The notes below the pieces were generated by a model, which searched no databases, was not told the origin of the DNA, and worked only from the letters and a program-made list of their open reading frames with translations. A stretch of DNA of 48,378 nt from Planctomycetota bacterium (GTDB lineage: Bacteria; Planctomycetota; B15-G4). Within the stretch, counting starts at the first letter, position 1. Each line of letters begins with the position of its first letter. The stretch covers positions 1 through 48,378 of the forward strand of contig JAJDER010000149.1 in NCBI GenBank assembly GCA_029259725.1. The letters are read 5' to 3'. Made by a program: the position numbers and the translations under genes. Positions 34,986-43,638 of this stretch are shown piece after piece.

Positions 34986-35861
34986 GTGGTCCATCTCTCC
35001 ATCGTCATCCCCGCGTTCAACGAAGCCGACGGCATCGGGCCCGTCCTGCGCGAATTGGCGGCAACGCTGGCCGCGTCCGGCATCGAGCACGAGATCCTGG
35101 TGGTGGACGACGGGAGCACCGACGCCACCGGCGAGGTGCTGGCCGAGGTGGCCGCGGACCTGCCCGTCGTGCGGCCCCTGGCCCACAAGCGGAATCGCGG
35201 CTACGGCGCCTCGCTCAAGACCGGCATCCACGCCGCGAGCGCCGACGTCGTGGCCATCACCGATGCCGACGGCACCTACCCCAACGAGCGCCTGCCCGAG
35301 CTGTACCTGAAGCTCGTGGACGAGGACCTGTCGATGGTGGTCGGCGCGCGCACCGGCGACAACGTGCACATCCCGCTGATCCGCCGCCCGGCCAAGAAGG
35401 CGCTCAACATCCTGGCCAACTACGTCGCCGGCACGAAGATCCCGGACCTGAACTCGGGTCTGCGGGTCTTCCGGCGCCATCAGGCCATCGCCTGCTTCAA
35501 CCTGATCAGCGACGGGTTCTCCTTCACGACCACGATCACGCTCTCCTTCCACGCCAAGCACCACCCCGTGGTGTTCGTCCCGATCGACTACCACAAGCGC
35601 ACCGGGACCTCGAAGATCCGCCCGATCGTGGACACCTTCAACTTCGTGGTGCTGATCCTGCGCACGGCGATGTTCTTCGAGCCCTTGCGGGTCTTCGTGC
35701 CCGTGGCCGGTGGGCTCGCGCTGGCCGGGCTCACCTGGGGCGCCTGGCAGGTCGCGCGTCTCGACACCGGCCTGGGCCAGATGCCGGTGCTGTTGCTGGT
35801 CGCCGCGCTGCAGATCCTGCTGGTCGGGCTGCTCGCCGACATGATCAGCCGCCGACCCTGA
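34986..35861 (+). CDS. Family 2 glycosyltransferase, dolichol-phosphate-mannose-synthase type
   Basis: The 291-residue protein has a GT-A fold catalytic domain starting LSIVIPAFNEADGIGPVL, with LVVDDGSTDATGEV (sugar-nucleotide binding) and ITDADGTYPNERL (metal-binding DAD). KRNRGYGASLKTGI and GLRVFRR are also typical. Two hydrophobic C-terminal segments (about 235-255 and 262-285) anchor it in the membrane. Such enzymes transfer a sugar from a nucleotide to polyprenyl phosphate. The GTG 34986 start is supported by the TATCAT box six bases before it rather than a ribosome binding site. A second, shorter family 2 enzyme lies at 45302. Confidence 0.9.
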   Translation: MVHLSIVIPAFNEADGIGPVLRELAATLAASGIEHEILVVDDGSTDATGEVLAEVAADLPVVRPLAHKRNRGYGASLKTGIHAASADVVAITDADGTYPNERLPELYLKLVDEDLSMVVGARTGDNVHIPLIRRPAKKALNILANYVAGTKIPDLNSGLRVFRRHQAIACFNLISDGFSFTTTITLSFHAKHHPVVFVPIDYHKRTGTSKIRPIVDTFNFVVLILRTAMFFEPLRVFVPVAGGLALAGLTWGAWQVARLDTGLGQMPVLLLVAALQILLVGLLADMISRRP

Positions 35862-35868
35862 GTCCGAC

Positions 35869-35884
35869 CCGGCCGATCGGCCGG
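35869..35884. other. Perfect 16-base palindrome after the glycosyltransferase
   Basis: CCGGCCGATCGGCCGG is fully self-complementary and lies seven bases after the glycosyltransferase stop. As RNA it could form a short hairpin, but there is no T tract, so intrinsic termination is doubtful. It could also be a protein-binding site. Confidence 0.3.
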
Positions 35885-36133
35885 TCCCGCCCCTTCCCGG
35901 CACGATCCTCGCGCGATTCCGGGGCAGGCCCCTGCGTCTCGGGGGCCCCGCCGGGGGGCTCGCTCCATCCTCCCTCGACGACCGGACGTCGGGCCGAATG
36001 TGGCGTCGCGGAGTCCGCGCCCCGAATCCCCCAAGTCACATTCCGCCCGGGTCGAGAGAGAGGCTGTGGTGGTTCCGGCCGCGGCGGGGCGCGCGAGCCG
36101 ATGCAGCCACCGCGCCGGAGGGACCCAGAGCCG

Positions 36134-36907
36134 ATGTCGTCGACCAGAGTGGACTATTCGCGCGTGGCGCGCACCTACGCCCAGGGCCGCCCGGACTATC
36201 CGCAGGAGCTGATCCGACGCCTGTCCCAGCTCGGCGTCGGTCACGCCGGCCAGCGCCTGCTCGACCTCGGCACCGGCACCGGCGCCATGGCGCGCGAGAT
36301 GAGCCGCGCCAGCTGCCTCGTGACGGGCATCGACGACTCCGCCGAGATGCTGGACGAGGCCATCCGCGAGGACCGCGATGAAGGCGGCGACGCCGAGTAC
36401 GTACGCTGCCCCGCGGAGGCCCTGCGCCTTCCCGACCGTCGTTTCGACGCCGCGATCGCGGCGCGTTCGTGGATGTGGTTCGACGGGCGTCGCGCCGGGC
36501 GCGAGGCCTACCGCGTGCTCAAGCCCGGGGGTCGTCTGGCCATCATCGGCTTCGAGTGGCTGCCCTACGCCGGCGGCCTGGCAGAGGCCACCGAGGAGCT
36601 GATCCTGCAGCTCAACCCGACCTGGCCCGGCGCGGGCGGCAACGGCCTGCACCCCGAGTGGATCGACGACGTCACCCTGGCCGGCTTCGCCGACGCCAGC
36701 AGCTTCAGCTTCGACGTGCCGGTCACCTTCACCCACGCTCAGTGGCGCCACCGGGTGCGCTCGTCGGCGGGGATCGGCGGCACTCTGGACCCGGCCCAGG
36801 TGCGCCGCTTCGACGAGCAGCTGCTGGACGTGCTCGGCAGCTACTTCCAGCGCGAGCCGATGGTGGTCGAGCACCGCGTGTTCGGCGTCGTCACCGTCAA
36901 GCCCTGA
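36134..36907 (+). CDS. Class I SAM-dependent methyltransferase
   Basis: The 257-residue soluble protein resembles UbiE/Tam-type methyltransferases. It begins VDYSRVARTYAQGRPDYP, followed by motif I LLDLGTGTGAMAREM, the acidic loop VTGIDDSAEML, and VLKPGGRLAIIGFEWLP. The C-terminal part has no recognised substrate domain. Substrate is unknown; neither menaquinone nor other pathway genes are near. GGAGGG lies about 15 bases upstream, rather far for a ribosome binding site. The preceding 272-base gap (35862-36133) holds only the palindrome at its left edge and no gene I can support. Confidence 0.88.
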   Translation: MSSTRVDYSRVARTYAQGRPDYPQELIRRLSQLGVGHAGQRLLDLGTGTGAMAREMSRASCLVTGIDDSAEMLDEAIREDRDEGGDAEYVRCPAEALRLPDRRFDAAIAARSWMWFDGRRAGREAYRVLKPGGRLAIIGFEWLPYAGGLAEATEELILQLNPTWPGAGGNGLHPEWIDDVTLAGFADASSFSFDVPVTFTHAQWRHRVRSSAGIGGTLDPAQVRRFDEQLLDVLGSYFQREPMVVEHRVFGVVTVKP

Positions 36908-36943
36908 CCGGGGCGCCGCTGGCCACCGCGGCGAGATCCTCCG

Positions 36944-36949
36944 TACCAT
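36944..36949 (+). promoter_or_regulatory. Putative -10 box of the YVTN-type propeller gene
   Basis: TACCAT lies about 54 bases before ATG 37004, in the gap after the methyltransferase. The leader carries a CGGAG ribosome binding site seven bases before the ATG. No clear -35 box is visible. Confidence 0.3.
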
Positions 36950-37003
36950 GGCGACCCCGGGTGACTCCGGGATCGGCAGCCAGCCCCCATTCGGAGCCTC
37001 GCC

Positions 37004-38110
37004 ATGCGTCGCGCCCCCTTCCTCGCGCTCGTGCGCCGCCGCGCGGTGACCGCGGCGCGTGTCGCCGCCGCGCTGGTCCTCACCGCGGCCGCCGGCCCCG
37101 CCGCCGCCGCGGCGACGTCGACCCCGGCCGAGGAGCGGGCCGCCGACCACGGCACACTGCTCGTGCTCAACAAGAGCGACGCCACGGTCTCGTTCCTGGA
37201 TCCGCGAACCGGGGAGCAACTCGCGCTCGTGCCCACCGGCGTCGGCCCGCACGAGGCCGACGTCTCTCCCGACGGCACGCTCGCCGTGATCTGCGACTAC
37301 GGGGAACAGCAGCCGGGCGGCAACACGCTGACCGTCATCGACGTGGCCACCCGCGAGGTGCTGCGCACGATCGACCTGGGCGAGAACCGCCGCCCACACG
37401 GCATCGACTTCCTGGATGCCACCCACGTGCTCATCACGACCGAGGCCACCGAGCGCGCGGTGCTCGTCGACGTCATCTCGGGCAAGACCGTGCGCACCAT
37501 GCCGACCGAGCAGCCGGCCTCGCACATGGTCGTGCTCGGACCGCGTGGGCGCATGGCCTACATCGCCAACATCGCCGGTGGCTCGGTGAGCGTGGTGGAT
37601 GTCGAAGCGGGTGAGCTGGTCAAGGTCGTGCGCACCGCCGGTGGTTGCGAAGGCATCGACCTGTCCCCCGACGGCAAGCAGGTCTGGACCAGCAACCGCG
37701 CCGCGAACTCGATCACCGTCATCGACACGACCACCCTCGAGGCGACCGCGACGTTCCCGTCCGGCGGGCAGTTCCCGATCCGCATCAAGTTCACGCCCGA
37801 CGGCAAGCACGCGCTGGTGAGCAACGCCGAGTCCGGCACGGTCGTCGCGATCGACACCACGACGCACCAGATCGTGCACACGATCCCGATGCTCGAAGAG
37901 GAATCGGAGGAAGCCGGGACGTACCTCTTCGGCGGTGGGAACGGGCCGATGCCCATCGGCATCCTGATCGAGCCCGACGGCACGCGCGCCTACGTGGCCA
38001 ACACCAACGCGGACACCGTGACCGTGCTGGACCTGGTGGAGTGGAAGATCGCCGGCAGGCTGGCCACGGGCAGGCAGCCCGACGGCATGGCCTGGGCGCC
38101 CGCCCGCTGA
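37004..38110 (+). CDS. Secreted YVTN-type beta-propeller protein
   Basis: The 368-residue protein has a signal peptide (basic MRRAPFLALVRRR, hydrophobic core, ending AGPAAAAA). It continues as a seven-bladed propeller made of YVTN/NHL-like repeats: TLLVLNKSDATVSFLDPRTG, TLTVIDVATREVLRTIDLG, MAYIANIAGGSVSVVDVEAG, QVWTSNRAANSITVIDTTT and AYVANTNADTVTVLDLVEW. SPDG and TPDG turns mark the blades. Such proteins are usually periplasmic or surface binding proteins; ligand unknown. ATG 37004 has CGGAG seven bases upstream. Its TGA is the first three bases of a 14-bp tandem repeat. Confidence 0.88.
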   Translation: MRRAPFLALVRRRAVTAARVAAALVLTAAAGPAAAAATSTPAEERAADHGTLLVLNKSDATVSFLDPRTGEQLALVPTGVGPHEADVSPDGTLAVICDYGEQQPGGNTLTVIDVATREVLRTIDLGENRRPHGIDFLDATHVLITTEATERAVLVDVISGKTVRTMPTEQPASHMVVLGPRGRMAYIANIAGGSVSVVDVEAGELVKVVRTAGGCEGIDLSPDGKQVWTSNRAANSITVIDTTTLEATATFPSGGQFPIRIKFTPDGKHALVSNAESGTVVAIDTTTHQIVHTIPMLEEESEEAGTYLFGGGNGPMPIGILIEPDGTRAYVANTNADTVTVLDLVEWKIAGRLATGRQPDGMAWAPAR

Positions 38111-38177
38111 CCACCGCCGCCTGACCACCGCCGCCTGGCCCACGCCGTCTGACCACCGCCGTCTGATCCACGCCGCC
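38108..38177. repeat. Five-copy 14-bp tandem repeat after the propeller gene
   Basis: Five units in exact 14-base phase (38108-38121, 38122-38135, 38136-38149, 38150-38163, 38164-38177). Units 1 and 2 are TGACCACCGCCGCC; the others differ at one to three bases, so the array is partly decayed. The first unit begins with the propeller gene's stop codon. It fills most of the 91-base space between this gene and dgkA, which is convergent. Each unit contains a TGA, TGG or TGAT start, so the frames shift by two bases per unit and no peptide is encoded. Confidence 0.85.
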
Positions 38178-38201
38178 TGTGACCAGCCTCGGCCGCGCGA
38201 C

Positions 38202-38615
38202 TCAGCCCAACGTGTCCCAGAGCATCAGCGCCGCGAGCAGCGTCGCGCCGATCACGAGCACGAAGACCCCTCCGGCGGCCATGTCCTTCGCCGCCCCGAC
38301 GTCCTCGTGGCGCTCCGGGTGCAAGCGATCCGCGAGACGCTCCAGCGCCGAGTTGAGCAGCTCGGCCGCGAGGATCGTCATGCAGGCCAGGATCACCAGC
38401 GCCCACCACACCGGCGCGGGACGCAACCAGGCCAGCCCGCCGACGGCCACGACCATGCACAGCACCTCGGTGCGGAAGCTCTGCTCGGTGCGCCACGATT
38501 CGGTCAGGCCGTTCCAGGCGAACCGCGCGCGTCGGAACTGACCATGGCCCTTGCCGATGTCCGCGTCCGGTCCGCCGGTGTGCCCGGAGCCGGTGCCCTC
38601 GTCGTCGACCGTCAT
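38202..38615 (-). CDS. dgkA: Diacylglycerol kinase (DgkA)
   Basis: The 137-residue membrane protein phosphorylates diacylglycerol (or undecaprenol in some bacteria). It has an extended polar N-terminus (about 28 residues, Asp/Gly-rich), then three spans. The signature AAELLNSALERLADRLHPE and the EDVGAAKDMAAGGVFVLV block contain the conserved Glu and Asp that bind magnesium-ATP. ATG 38615 overlaps the stop of the YfhO-like gene by four bases (ATGA), so both are translated together. Confidence 0.92.
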   Translation of the reverse strand: MTVDDEGTGSGHTGGPDADIGKGHGQFRRARFAWNGLTESWRTEQSFRTEVLCMVVAVGGLAWLRPAPVWWALVILACMTILAAELLNSALERLADRLHPERHEDVGAAKDMAAGGVFVLVIGATLLAALMLWDTLG

Positions 38616-41600
38616 GCGGGGCGCTCCTGTCCTGCGGGGCTCTCCGCTGCGGAGGGTGGCGTGTCGGGCGCCGGCGATGAAGTCGCGAGGCCTCGACGTC
38701 GCCAGAGCATCGGCCCGAGGCCGCCGAGCAGCAAGACGATCACGCCGCCGATCGTGATCAGCCAGCCCCAGCGCGCGCTGGCGGGCTCGTAGCCCATGAC
38801 GACGCGGCTGGTGCCGGCCGGGACGGGCACGGCGCGGAAGGCGAGGAATGCCGGGGCGATCTCCACTTCCTGCTCGTCGACCCAGGCGCGCCACCCCGGG
38901 AAGTAGGCGTCGTTCACGAAGAGCCAGCCGGCCGCGCGCGCCTCCACGGCGAACTCCAGACGATCCGGCTCCCGCACCTGCTCGATGACCTTCCCGGGCC
39001 CTGCACCCTCCACGCCCTGGCCCGGCCCGCCGTCGCTCGGCCCGTCGCTCCGCCCGCCGTCCTGCCCGGCGGGCTTGCTTCCGGGCGTCGTCCCGGGCTG
39101 GCCGACACCCGGAGGCTCCATGGTCGGCGCGGCGGCGCTCTCCACCGCGAGCACCTCGCGCCAGTCGCGACGCCCGGCGTACTCGTACGCCAGCGCCAGG
39201 CCGACATTGCGAACCCTCTTCCGGCGCGCGGCGAGGGTGGTCGGCTGCTCGTCGGGCGCGACCTCCTCCAGATACGGCTGGATCGACGCGGCCTGCGGGG
39301 CGACGAAGGCCCGCACCAGCGGGTCGCGCGCTCGCCACACGACGAGTTCGTCGTCACGGCGGGCCTCGGCCAGACGCGCACCCGGCGGCGGCAACCAGTC
39401 GGCCGGCGCCAGCACGTGCGACACGCCGAGCAGCGCGAAGAGCGGGTGGCTCACGTCCAGGGTCTCGCCCGGGTGCACCGGTCGCGTCGCAGGCGGGGCC
39501 AGCAGGTCGAGGAAGCGCGCGAAGCGCTCAACCTCCATGGCGTCGTAGCTGCGCACGTCGTGCAGGCCGTAGAGGCCGCCGACGTTCGCCATGAGGATCT
39601 CGTCGCCGAGCGCCCACACGCGCGTGCGGCGGCCTGCGCCATCGACCGCGTCGCGAAGCAGCTGATCGGTGACCGGGGTGGCGGGATAGATCAACTCGGG
39701 CGGCGCGCTGGAGTTGAAGTCGTGGCCGAAGCCGTACAGGTCGAGTCCGAGGACCAGCACGAGGGAGGCGCCGGCCAGCACCGCCGTGGCTCCGCTGTCA
39801 CGCGCACGCGCGCCGCGCCATCCGGCCAAGGCGAGCCCACCCACGACCGCCGCGAGCAGCAGCCACCAGGACCCGCGCGGCGCGTAGCCCGGGTGGAAGC
39901 GCAGCGCGCGGCGCTCGACCACGGCCGTCGCCCCGTCCGCATCGGTGAGCGTGACCTGCATCCACACCGGGCCGGGTTCGAAGCCGGCCGCGTCGAGATC
40001 CACCGAGGCCGAGAACCCGCAGCGGCCGACGTCGGCATGACCGCCGAGCGCGACGGGCGGCGGCGGATCGGGGGCGCCCCAGGTCAAGTCCCCGGGCGCG
40101 ATGACGAGCCGTCGCGGTCCCTGTTCGAGCCGCAGCTCCACGCGTGGAAGCCCTCCCTGCGCGAGAGCCCAACCGTCCACGCTGAGCGTCGCCCCGCTCG
40201 AGAGCGGCGCCGTCACGGGCACGACGGCACCCAACGGACCGCCGCCCAGGTCGGGTGTGACGGACGGCGCCACGCCGACCGGGGCGGTCGTCGGTCGAGA
40301 GGCCTCGACGACCCTCGCGTCGGGATGCAGGCTCGCGGGCGTGGGCAACCAGGCCGCCAGGACACCGGCGGCCACCAGCGCGAGGCCCGGGCCGACCGCC
40401 GCGCGCACCGGGCGGCGTCCGCGCACCGCGCCCGTCAACACATCGAGCCCGAACCCGGCGAGCACCGCCAACGCGAGCCCGACCACCAGCACGAGGCGGC
40501 CGTTGTGCGACACGTCGAGCAGCGGCAGCCGGTTGGCCAGCGGCCCGAGCCCCGGGAAGTCATACGCGATCACGAACGCCAGGGCCCCCAGCCAGCCGAA
40601 CGCGCGCACGGGGATCGATCGGCGCGGGCCGCACACCAGCGCGACGAACGCGAGGGGCAGCGTCACGAGCCCCGCGTAACCGCCGTTCACGTTCACGTAC
40701 GCGCGCAGTCCGACGTAGGGCAGCCCGCGTGCCGGCACGGGATGGCCGTCCGCGTCGGGCCAGAGCAGCAGCCGATGCGTGGGCGAGAGCCCCAACGCTC
40801 CGGCCAGCCACCAGGCCGACAGCGCCGCCAACCCGAACAGCAGAAGCGCCGTCCAGGCCCGGCGGCCGCGCCCCGGCTCGGCCCCCCGGTCCGCGTCGTG
40901 GTTCAGGCAGCGTCGCAGTGCGAGACCCGCGCCCACCGACAACCCCGCGAGGAGCAGCCACCACGGCGCCTGCTCCAGCGGCAGCCTTCGCCACAGGTCC
41001 TGGAATTCCATGCGGTTGGCGTAGGCCTCCGACTGCTCCAGGTACTCGGCGAACGGCAGGACCTGCACCGCCGCGAGGGCCAGGCCGACGACGGACCAGA
41101 AGGCCATGCCGACCAGCGCGGGGGCCGGCGCCGACAGGCTCGGCACACCCGGTCCACCGAGACGCAGCAACACGTAGCCGATCACCGCGAGCACGACGTG
41201 CAACGCGGTCTCCACGTGGCCGGCCAGCAGCAGGCCCGCCACGGTCAAGGCGAACACCGGCCCACGCCACGCCGCCGGGCGCCGCGTCGGAAGTCCGCTC
41301 GCCTGTCGCTCGGAATCCAGGGTCAGCGACTCGGCCAGCCAGCACTCGGCCAGCAGCAGCAGCAGCGGCAGGAACGTCGAGGCCGACGTGTGCGGCCAGC
41401 CCAGCCAGAGCACCTGGAAACCACCGAATCCGAAGGCCAGGCCGGCCAGCGCTGAGGCCACCGTCGAGCATCCCAGGCGCGCCGCGAGCAGCGCCGCGCA
41501 CACGGTGGCGAGGAGCAGCTTGAGCACGGCGGTGGCCAGCAGCGCCGCTCCGAACGGCAACAGCCGGTGGGTCCAACCGAACGGTGACCACGGCGCGCTC

Positions 41601-41920
41601 TGCAGGTTCGCGGCCAGGGGTTGGCCAGCGGCGGCGCGGTCGTTCCAGAGCACCGACTCGCCGGCCTCCCGGCGTTCACCCAACAGCCGGGCCCACGGTT
41701 CGAACTGGGTCACCGCGTCGGCCAGGCTCGGGTTCCCCGCAACATGACCGGGGGCGGACTCGTGCCACGGCGGGAAGGAGACCAGCAGGTCGGCCGGGGA
41801 CAGCACCTCGCCGCGAAACAGGGCTCCGTCCATGAACAGGATCACGAGCAACATCGCCAGCGCGCCGGCCAGCGAGGCCGTAGCCACCATCCCCGCAGCC
41901 GTCTTCGGTGCCTCCCTCAC
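38612..41920 (-). CDS. YfhO-like large membrane protein
   Basis: The product is about 1102 residues. It has many hydrophobic spans in the first two thirds and a long soluble part between later spans, matching the YfhO family of membrane proteins thought to be GT-C-type glycosyltransferases. Early residues include ISPADLL-like LSPADLLVSFPPWHES, then FGFGGFQVLWLGWPHT, and FVNDAYFPGWRAWVD near the C-terminus (family hallmark). I chose GTG 41920 over ATG 41929. A TAGAAT box (41928-41933) overlaps that ATG and ends seven bases before the GTG. dgkA overlaps its stop. Its sugar donor, acceptor and role are unknown. Confidence 0.85.
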   Translation of the reverse strand: MREAPKTAAGMVATASLAGALAMLLVILFMDGALFRGEVLSPADLLVSFPPWHESAPGHVAGNPSLADAVTQFEPWARLLGERREAGESVLWNDRAAAGQPLAANLQSAPWSPFGWTHRLLPFGAALLATAVLKLLLATVCAALLAARLGCSTVASALAGLAFGFGGFQVLWLGWPHTSASTFLPLLLLLAECWLAESLTLDSERQASGLPTRRPAAWRGPVFALTVAGLLLAGHVETALHVVLAVIGYVLLRLGGPGVPSLSAPAPALVGMAFWSVVGLALAAVQVLPFAEYLEQSEAYANRMEFQDLWRRLPLEQAPWWLLLAGLSVGAGLALRRCLNHDADRGAEPGRGRRAWTALLLFGLAALSAWWLAGALGLSPTHRLLLWPDADGHPVPARGLPYVGLRAYVNVNGGYAGLVTLPLAFVALVCGPRRSIPVRAFGWLGALAFVIAYDFPGLGPLANRLPLLDVSHNGRLVLVVGLALAVLAGFGLDVLTGAVRGRRPVRAAVGPGLALVAAGVLAAWLPTPASLHPDARVVEASRPTTAPVGVAPSVTPDLGGGPLGAVVPVTAPLSSGATLSVDGWALAQGGLPRVELRLEQGPRRLVIAPGDLTWGAPDPPPPVALGGHADVGRCGFSASVDLDAAGFEPGPVWMQVTLTDADGATAVVERRALRFHPGYAPRGSWWLLLAAVVGGLALAGWRGARARDSGATAVLAGASLVLVLGLDLYGFGHDFNSSAPPELIYPATPVTDQLLRDAVDGAGRRTRVWALGDEILMANVGGLYGLHDVRSYDAMEVERFARFLDLLAPPATRPVHPGETLDVSHPLFALLGVSHVLAPADWLPPPGARLAEARRDDELVVWRARDPLVRAFVAPQAASIQPYLEEVAPDEQPTTLAARRKRVRNVGLALAYEYAGRRDWREVLAVESAAAPTMEPPGVGQPGTTPGSKPAGQDGGRSDGPSDGGPGQGVEGAGPGKVIEQVREPDRLEFAVEARAAGWLFVNDAYFPGWRAWVDEQEVEIAPAFLAFRAVPVPAGTSRVVMGYEPASARWGWLITIGGVIVLLLGGLGPMLWRRRGLATSSPAPDTPPSAAESPAGQERPA

Positions 41921-41927
41921 GCGCGGC

Positions 41928-41933
41928 ATTCTA
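41928..41933 (-). promoter_or_regulatory. -10 box of the YfhO-like gene (leaderless type)
   Basis: On the minus strand TAGAAT overlaps the first in-frame ATG (41927-41929), making that ATG an unlikely start. The next in-frame GTG (41918-41920) lies seven bases downstream of the box. Confidence 0.45.
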
Positions 41934-42240
41934 CGCAGCGGAGCCGACGTGTTCGTCGGCGCTTCTCACGCGGCTGAAGTGAACCCTGCGGGCGTTCGCG
42001 AGCGCCCCCGGCGTGAGGAGAGGGGGTTGCCTGCGGGAGACCCCGACGCAGAGGCTCGCCGGGTCCTTCGAATCGCCCCCTACCCCTCCATCACCGCGCA
42101 CCACCCAGCAGTCGGTGATCGAGAGGACAATGCCAAGGATTCTCGGGATCCAGCTGTTCTGAACGGCGATCGCCGCGCAGGCAACCTCCTCGTAAGATAC
42201 AGCCCTTTCGAGTGGCGTGGCCATTTTCTGGAGAAAGCGC
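41934..42240. other. Intergenic region between YfhO-like and aldehyde dehydrogenase genes
   Basis: About 300 bases without a gene I can support. It carries the leftward -10 box at its left edge and a rightward TAAGAT (42193-42198) 42 bases before ATG 42241. A T-loop-like TTCGAATC sits at about 42068 with flanking partially complementary GGAGAGG and CCCCTCC, but no tRNA folds. Confidence 0.5.
42193..42198 (+). promoter_or_regulatory. Putative -10 box of the aldehyde dehydrogenase operon
   Basis: TAAGAT (five of six matches to TATAAT) precedes a short leader with GGAGAAA as ribosome binding site before ATG 42241. No clear -35 box is visible. Confidence 0.4.
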
Positions 42241-43638
42241 ATGAACCCCGTCGCGACGGCCTCGACCGAGGTGATCCGTGACATCGACCCGGCAACAGGT
42301 GAGCTGATCGCGGAGCTGCTCATCACCACGCCGGAGCAAGTCGCGGCCGCTGTCGGGACGGCGCGCGAAGCGCTCGGCGCATGGTCTGCGCGGTCGATCG
42401 CGGACAGAGTCTCTGTTCTGGAACGCGTCGCGAAGCGCTGCGAGGACGAGGCCTGGATCGAGCAGGCCGCCATGCTGATCACGCGCGAGATGGGCAAGCC
42501 GATCAGCAACGCGCGACGCGAGGCGGCGGCCTGCGCGCCGGGCATCCGTCGACTGGCCAGGTCCTGCGCCGACGCGCTCGCGCCGATCGAGACGCGCGAG
42601 GGCAACACCTGCACGCGCTTGTCGCGCGAGGCGCTGGGCGTGGTCGCGGCGATCACGCCGTGGAACTTCCCGCTGGGCATGGCGCGCGAGGTGATCGTGC
42701 CCGCGCTCGTGGCCGGCAACACCGTGGTCTTCAAGCCCTCGGAGATCACGCCGTTGTCGGGCGCGTGCCTGCACGAGGCCTTCGCCGCGGAGCTGCCTGC
42801 GGGCGTCATGCCGCTGGTGCAGGGTCTGGAGCAGACCGGCAAGGCGCTCGTCGCCGGGGACATCGACATGGTCGGTTTCGTCGGCTCGGTCGCGGCGGGG
42901 CGGCACATCATGGCGGCCTGCGCGCCCTCGCTGAAGCGCATCGTGCTCGAGCTCGGTGGCAAGGACCCGATGATCGTGTGCGACGGCGCCGACCTGCCCG
43001 CCGCGGCGAGGCACGCCGTGAGCGAGTCGATGCGCAACACCGGCCAGGTGTGCTGCTCCATCGAGCGCATCTACGTCGAGCGCAACGTGGCCGAGGAGTT
43101 CACGCGGCTGGTGTGCGAAGAGGCCGGCAAGATCACCGCGGGTGACGGCCGGGAGGACGTGTTCATGGGTCCGATGGCGAGCGAGGCCCAGCGCGACAAC
43201 GTCCTCCGCCAGATCGAGGATGCGCGGGCCAGGGGCGCGCGCGTGCTCGCCGGTGGAAGCGCAGGCGACGGCCCGGGCTGGTTCCTGCCGCCGACCGTCG
43301 TCGCCGACGTCGACGAATCCATGCTCCTGCTCACCGAGGAGACCTTCGGACCGGTGGCCACGCTGCGCACCGTCGAGAGCGCCGACGAGGCCGTGCGCCT
43401 CGCCAACGCGAGCGAGTTCGGTCTCGGCGCCAGCGTCTGGGCCGCCGACAACGAGCAGGGCGTGGCCCTGGCCGCGCGGCTCGAGTCGGGTCAGGTGGGC
43501 GTGAACCGCGGCCTCGGCGCGGCTGGAGACCCACCCTGGTGCGGCGTCAAGCAGAGCGGTTTCGGCTTCCTGGGCAGCCCCGACGGCCATCGCCAGTTCA
43601 GCCGCCCGCTGACGATCTCCTGGAACATCGACGAGTGA
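42241..43638 (+). CDS. NAD(P)-dependent aldehyde dehydrogenase
   Basis: The 465-residue enzyme belongs to the succinate-semialdehyde/aldehyde dehydrogenase superfamily. Features in order are ITPWNFPL (cofactor site), KPSE (Lys165-Glu168), GSVAAGRHIM, general base Glu237 in LELGGKDP, nucleophile Cys271 in NTGQVCCS, and EETFGPV. Resemblance to the GabD group suggests succinate semialdehyde or a related aldehyde; this is inference. ATG 42241 has GGAG upstream; the ATG at 42217 has none. Its TGA overlaps the GTG of the next gene, so the two are coupled. Confidence 0.92.
   Translation: MNPVATASTEVIRDIDPATGELIAELLITTPEQVAAAVGTAREALGAWSARSIADRVSVLERVAKRCEDEAWIEQAAMLITREMGKPISNARREAAACAPGIRRLARSCADALAPIETREGNTCTRLSREALGVVAAITPWNFPLGMAREVIVPALVAGNTVVFKPSEITPLSGACLHEAFAAELPAGVMPLVQGLEQTGKALVAGDIDMVGFVGSVAAGRHIMAACAPSLKRIVLELGGKDPMIVCDGADLPAAARHAVSESMRNTGQVCCSIERIYVERNVAEEFTRLVCEEAGKITAGDGREDVFMGPMASEAQRDNVLRQIEDARARGARVLAGGSAGDGPGWFLPPTVVADVDESMLLLTEETFGPVATLRTVESADEAVRLANASEFGLGASVWAADNEQGVALAARLESGQVGVNRGLGAAGDPPWCGVKQSGFGFLGSPDGHRQFSRPLTISWNIDE

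Noticed and set aside
35869..35884. Intrinsic terminator at the 16-base palindrome
   Set aside because: The hairpin is not followed by a T tract, so I list it only as a palindrome.
38108..38177. CRISPR-like array
   Set aside because: The units are 14 bases with no spacers, and no cas genes are present.
42040..42100. tRNA-like stretch with TTCGAATC and partly complementary GGAGAGG/CCCCTCC ends
   Set aside because: The T-arm stem and the D and anticodon arms do not pair, and the acceptor has a mismatch. It is at most a coincidence or decayed remnant.
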